Shown: one piece after another, positions 63,595-64,000 of the stretch
Layout of the letters: every line of letters starts with the position of its first letter
Numbering within the stretch: position 1 is the first letter of the stretch
Assembly: GCF_026155325.1 (NCBI RefSeq)
Contig: NZ_JAPFPW010000003.1
Span: 175,789 to 239,788, forward strand
Direction of reading: 5' to 3'
DNA length: 64,000 bases
Origin: Desulfobotulus pelophilus
Lineage (GTDB): Bacteria; Desulfobacterota; Desulfobacteria; Desulfobacterales; ASO4-4
Position numbers and translations under genes: made by a program
The notes under the pieces: generated by a model
Databases searched by the model: none
Seen by the model: the letters and a program-made list of their open reading frames with translations, nothing else
What the model was told of the DNA's origin: nothing

Positions 63595-63930
63595 ATGAAG
63601 AGGCGTAAAGATTTTTTATACAACCCAATATTTAGGGTGAGTATTTATGCTATGGCTTGGGTATTTATTAGTTGTTTTAAGCTGATTGTACTTTTCCCTC
63701 AAAACGACAATCAAATATTGAATGGCTATAGGGACGGGAAACATTTTCCTGCCTTTGTTATTGGTTTTGTTTCTGGTTTTATTATCGAATTGATTTTTTT
63801 AGCTCTGGTCTATAATCAAATGGTTTGGAGTTTTAAGACTGTTGGGTTGTTGTTTTTTGTTTATATATTAATTGCTTTGACTGGGGTGTTGTCTTTGATT
63901 AAGTTTAGAGATTATGAGAAGTTGAGATAA
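63595..63930 (+). CDS. Candidate immunity protein 3 (membrane)
   Basis: 111 aa, AT-rich, with three hydrophobic segments (about 13-32, 52-72, 80-102) and a basic N-terminus (MKRRKDF). AGAGG lies 9 bases before the ATG. Starts 22 bp after the tip 3 stop. No family is recognised. A small inverted repeat AACTCAAG/CTTGAGTT follows at about 63949-63971. Confidence 0.6.
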   Translation: MKRRKDFLYNPIFRVSIYAMAWVFISCFKLIVLFPQNDNQILNGYRDGKHFPAFVIGFVSGFIIELIFLALVYNQMVWSFKTVGLLFFVYILIALTGVLSLIKFRDYEKLR

Positions 63931-64000
63931 ATCAGTAAAGAATTTAGAACTCAAGTTTCGGACTTGAGTTATTGAGATAAAATTTGACCATTTTGATTGC

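Overview
The window looks like a chromosomal segment of a Gram-negative anaerobe, most likely a member of the Desulfobacterota (sulfate-reducer type). This assignment is inference. It rests on a 2-amino-3,7-dideoxy-hept-6-ulosonate synthase for aromatic amino acids, an in-frame UGA at a conserved Cys position, menA, a GPR1/FUN34/YaaH acetate permease, an OFA transporter, a molybdenum hydroxylase operon, and lipoprotein and outer-membrane signals. No rRNA, tRNA or CRISPR array was recognised.

Layout. 1-5.6 kb: the end of an unknown gene, polA (-), a CoA-binding protein with an overlapping Cys-rich mini-protein, then a HAD phosphatase and a DUF1573-like exported protein (-) whose frame runs through a UGA at the expected Cys, and a rhodanese. 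5.8-11.9 kb: an amino-acid catabolic cluster on + (NhaC-type antiporter, YheO/DauR-type regulator, RidA, a PLP D-cysteine desulfhydrase/L-cysteate sulfo-lyase, an Asp/Glu-type racemase and a dicarboxylate/amino acid symporter) with two copies of one palindromic operator. 11.9-22 kb (-): ferredoxin-nitroreductase, small membrane protein, P-type-like phosphatase, an SBP-ATPase-permease-MenA operon joined by ATGA overlaps, a chemoreceptor and a multi-PAS hybrid kinase. 22.3-25.8 kb: cobalamin-dependent metH. 25.9-31.2 kb (-): chemoreceptor, aromatic-pathway aldolase behind a Phe-rich transcription attenuator, outer-membrane beta-barrel, MFS exporter. 31.7-38.7 kb: OFA transporter, acetate permease with a sigma-54-like promoter, UvrD-type helicase, MFS transporter.

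38.7-47.3 kb (-): a molybdenum hydroxylase operon (Mo subunit, 2Fe-2S, FAD, XdhC, MocA, GNAT). It is split between the Mo and 2Fe-2S genes by an AlbA_2/HATPase regulator gene, an 11-bp tandem array and a small secreted protein. 47.5-50.5 kb (-): a compact three-gene operon of an anti-sigma-kinase-like protein, HisC and a GNAT. 51.1-64 kb (+): a giant lipoprotein RHS/YD-repeat polymorphic toxin followed by AT-rich cassettes. Each cassette carries a copy of the RHS core, a different C-terminal tip and a small membrane protein that is a candidate immunity protein. Two MITE-like elements lie among them. This last region is the clearest accessory, recombining locus.

The most interesting signals are the probable selenocysteine in a DUF1573-type protein, the Phe/Tyr/Trp leader-peptide attenuator in front of the ADH synthase gene, the orphan RHS tip-immunity cassettes with MITEs, the regulator plus 11-bp array inside the xdh operon, and the coherent cysteate/D-cysteine cluster.
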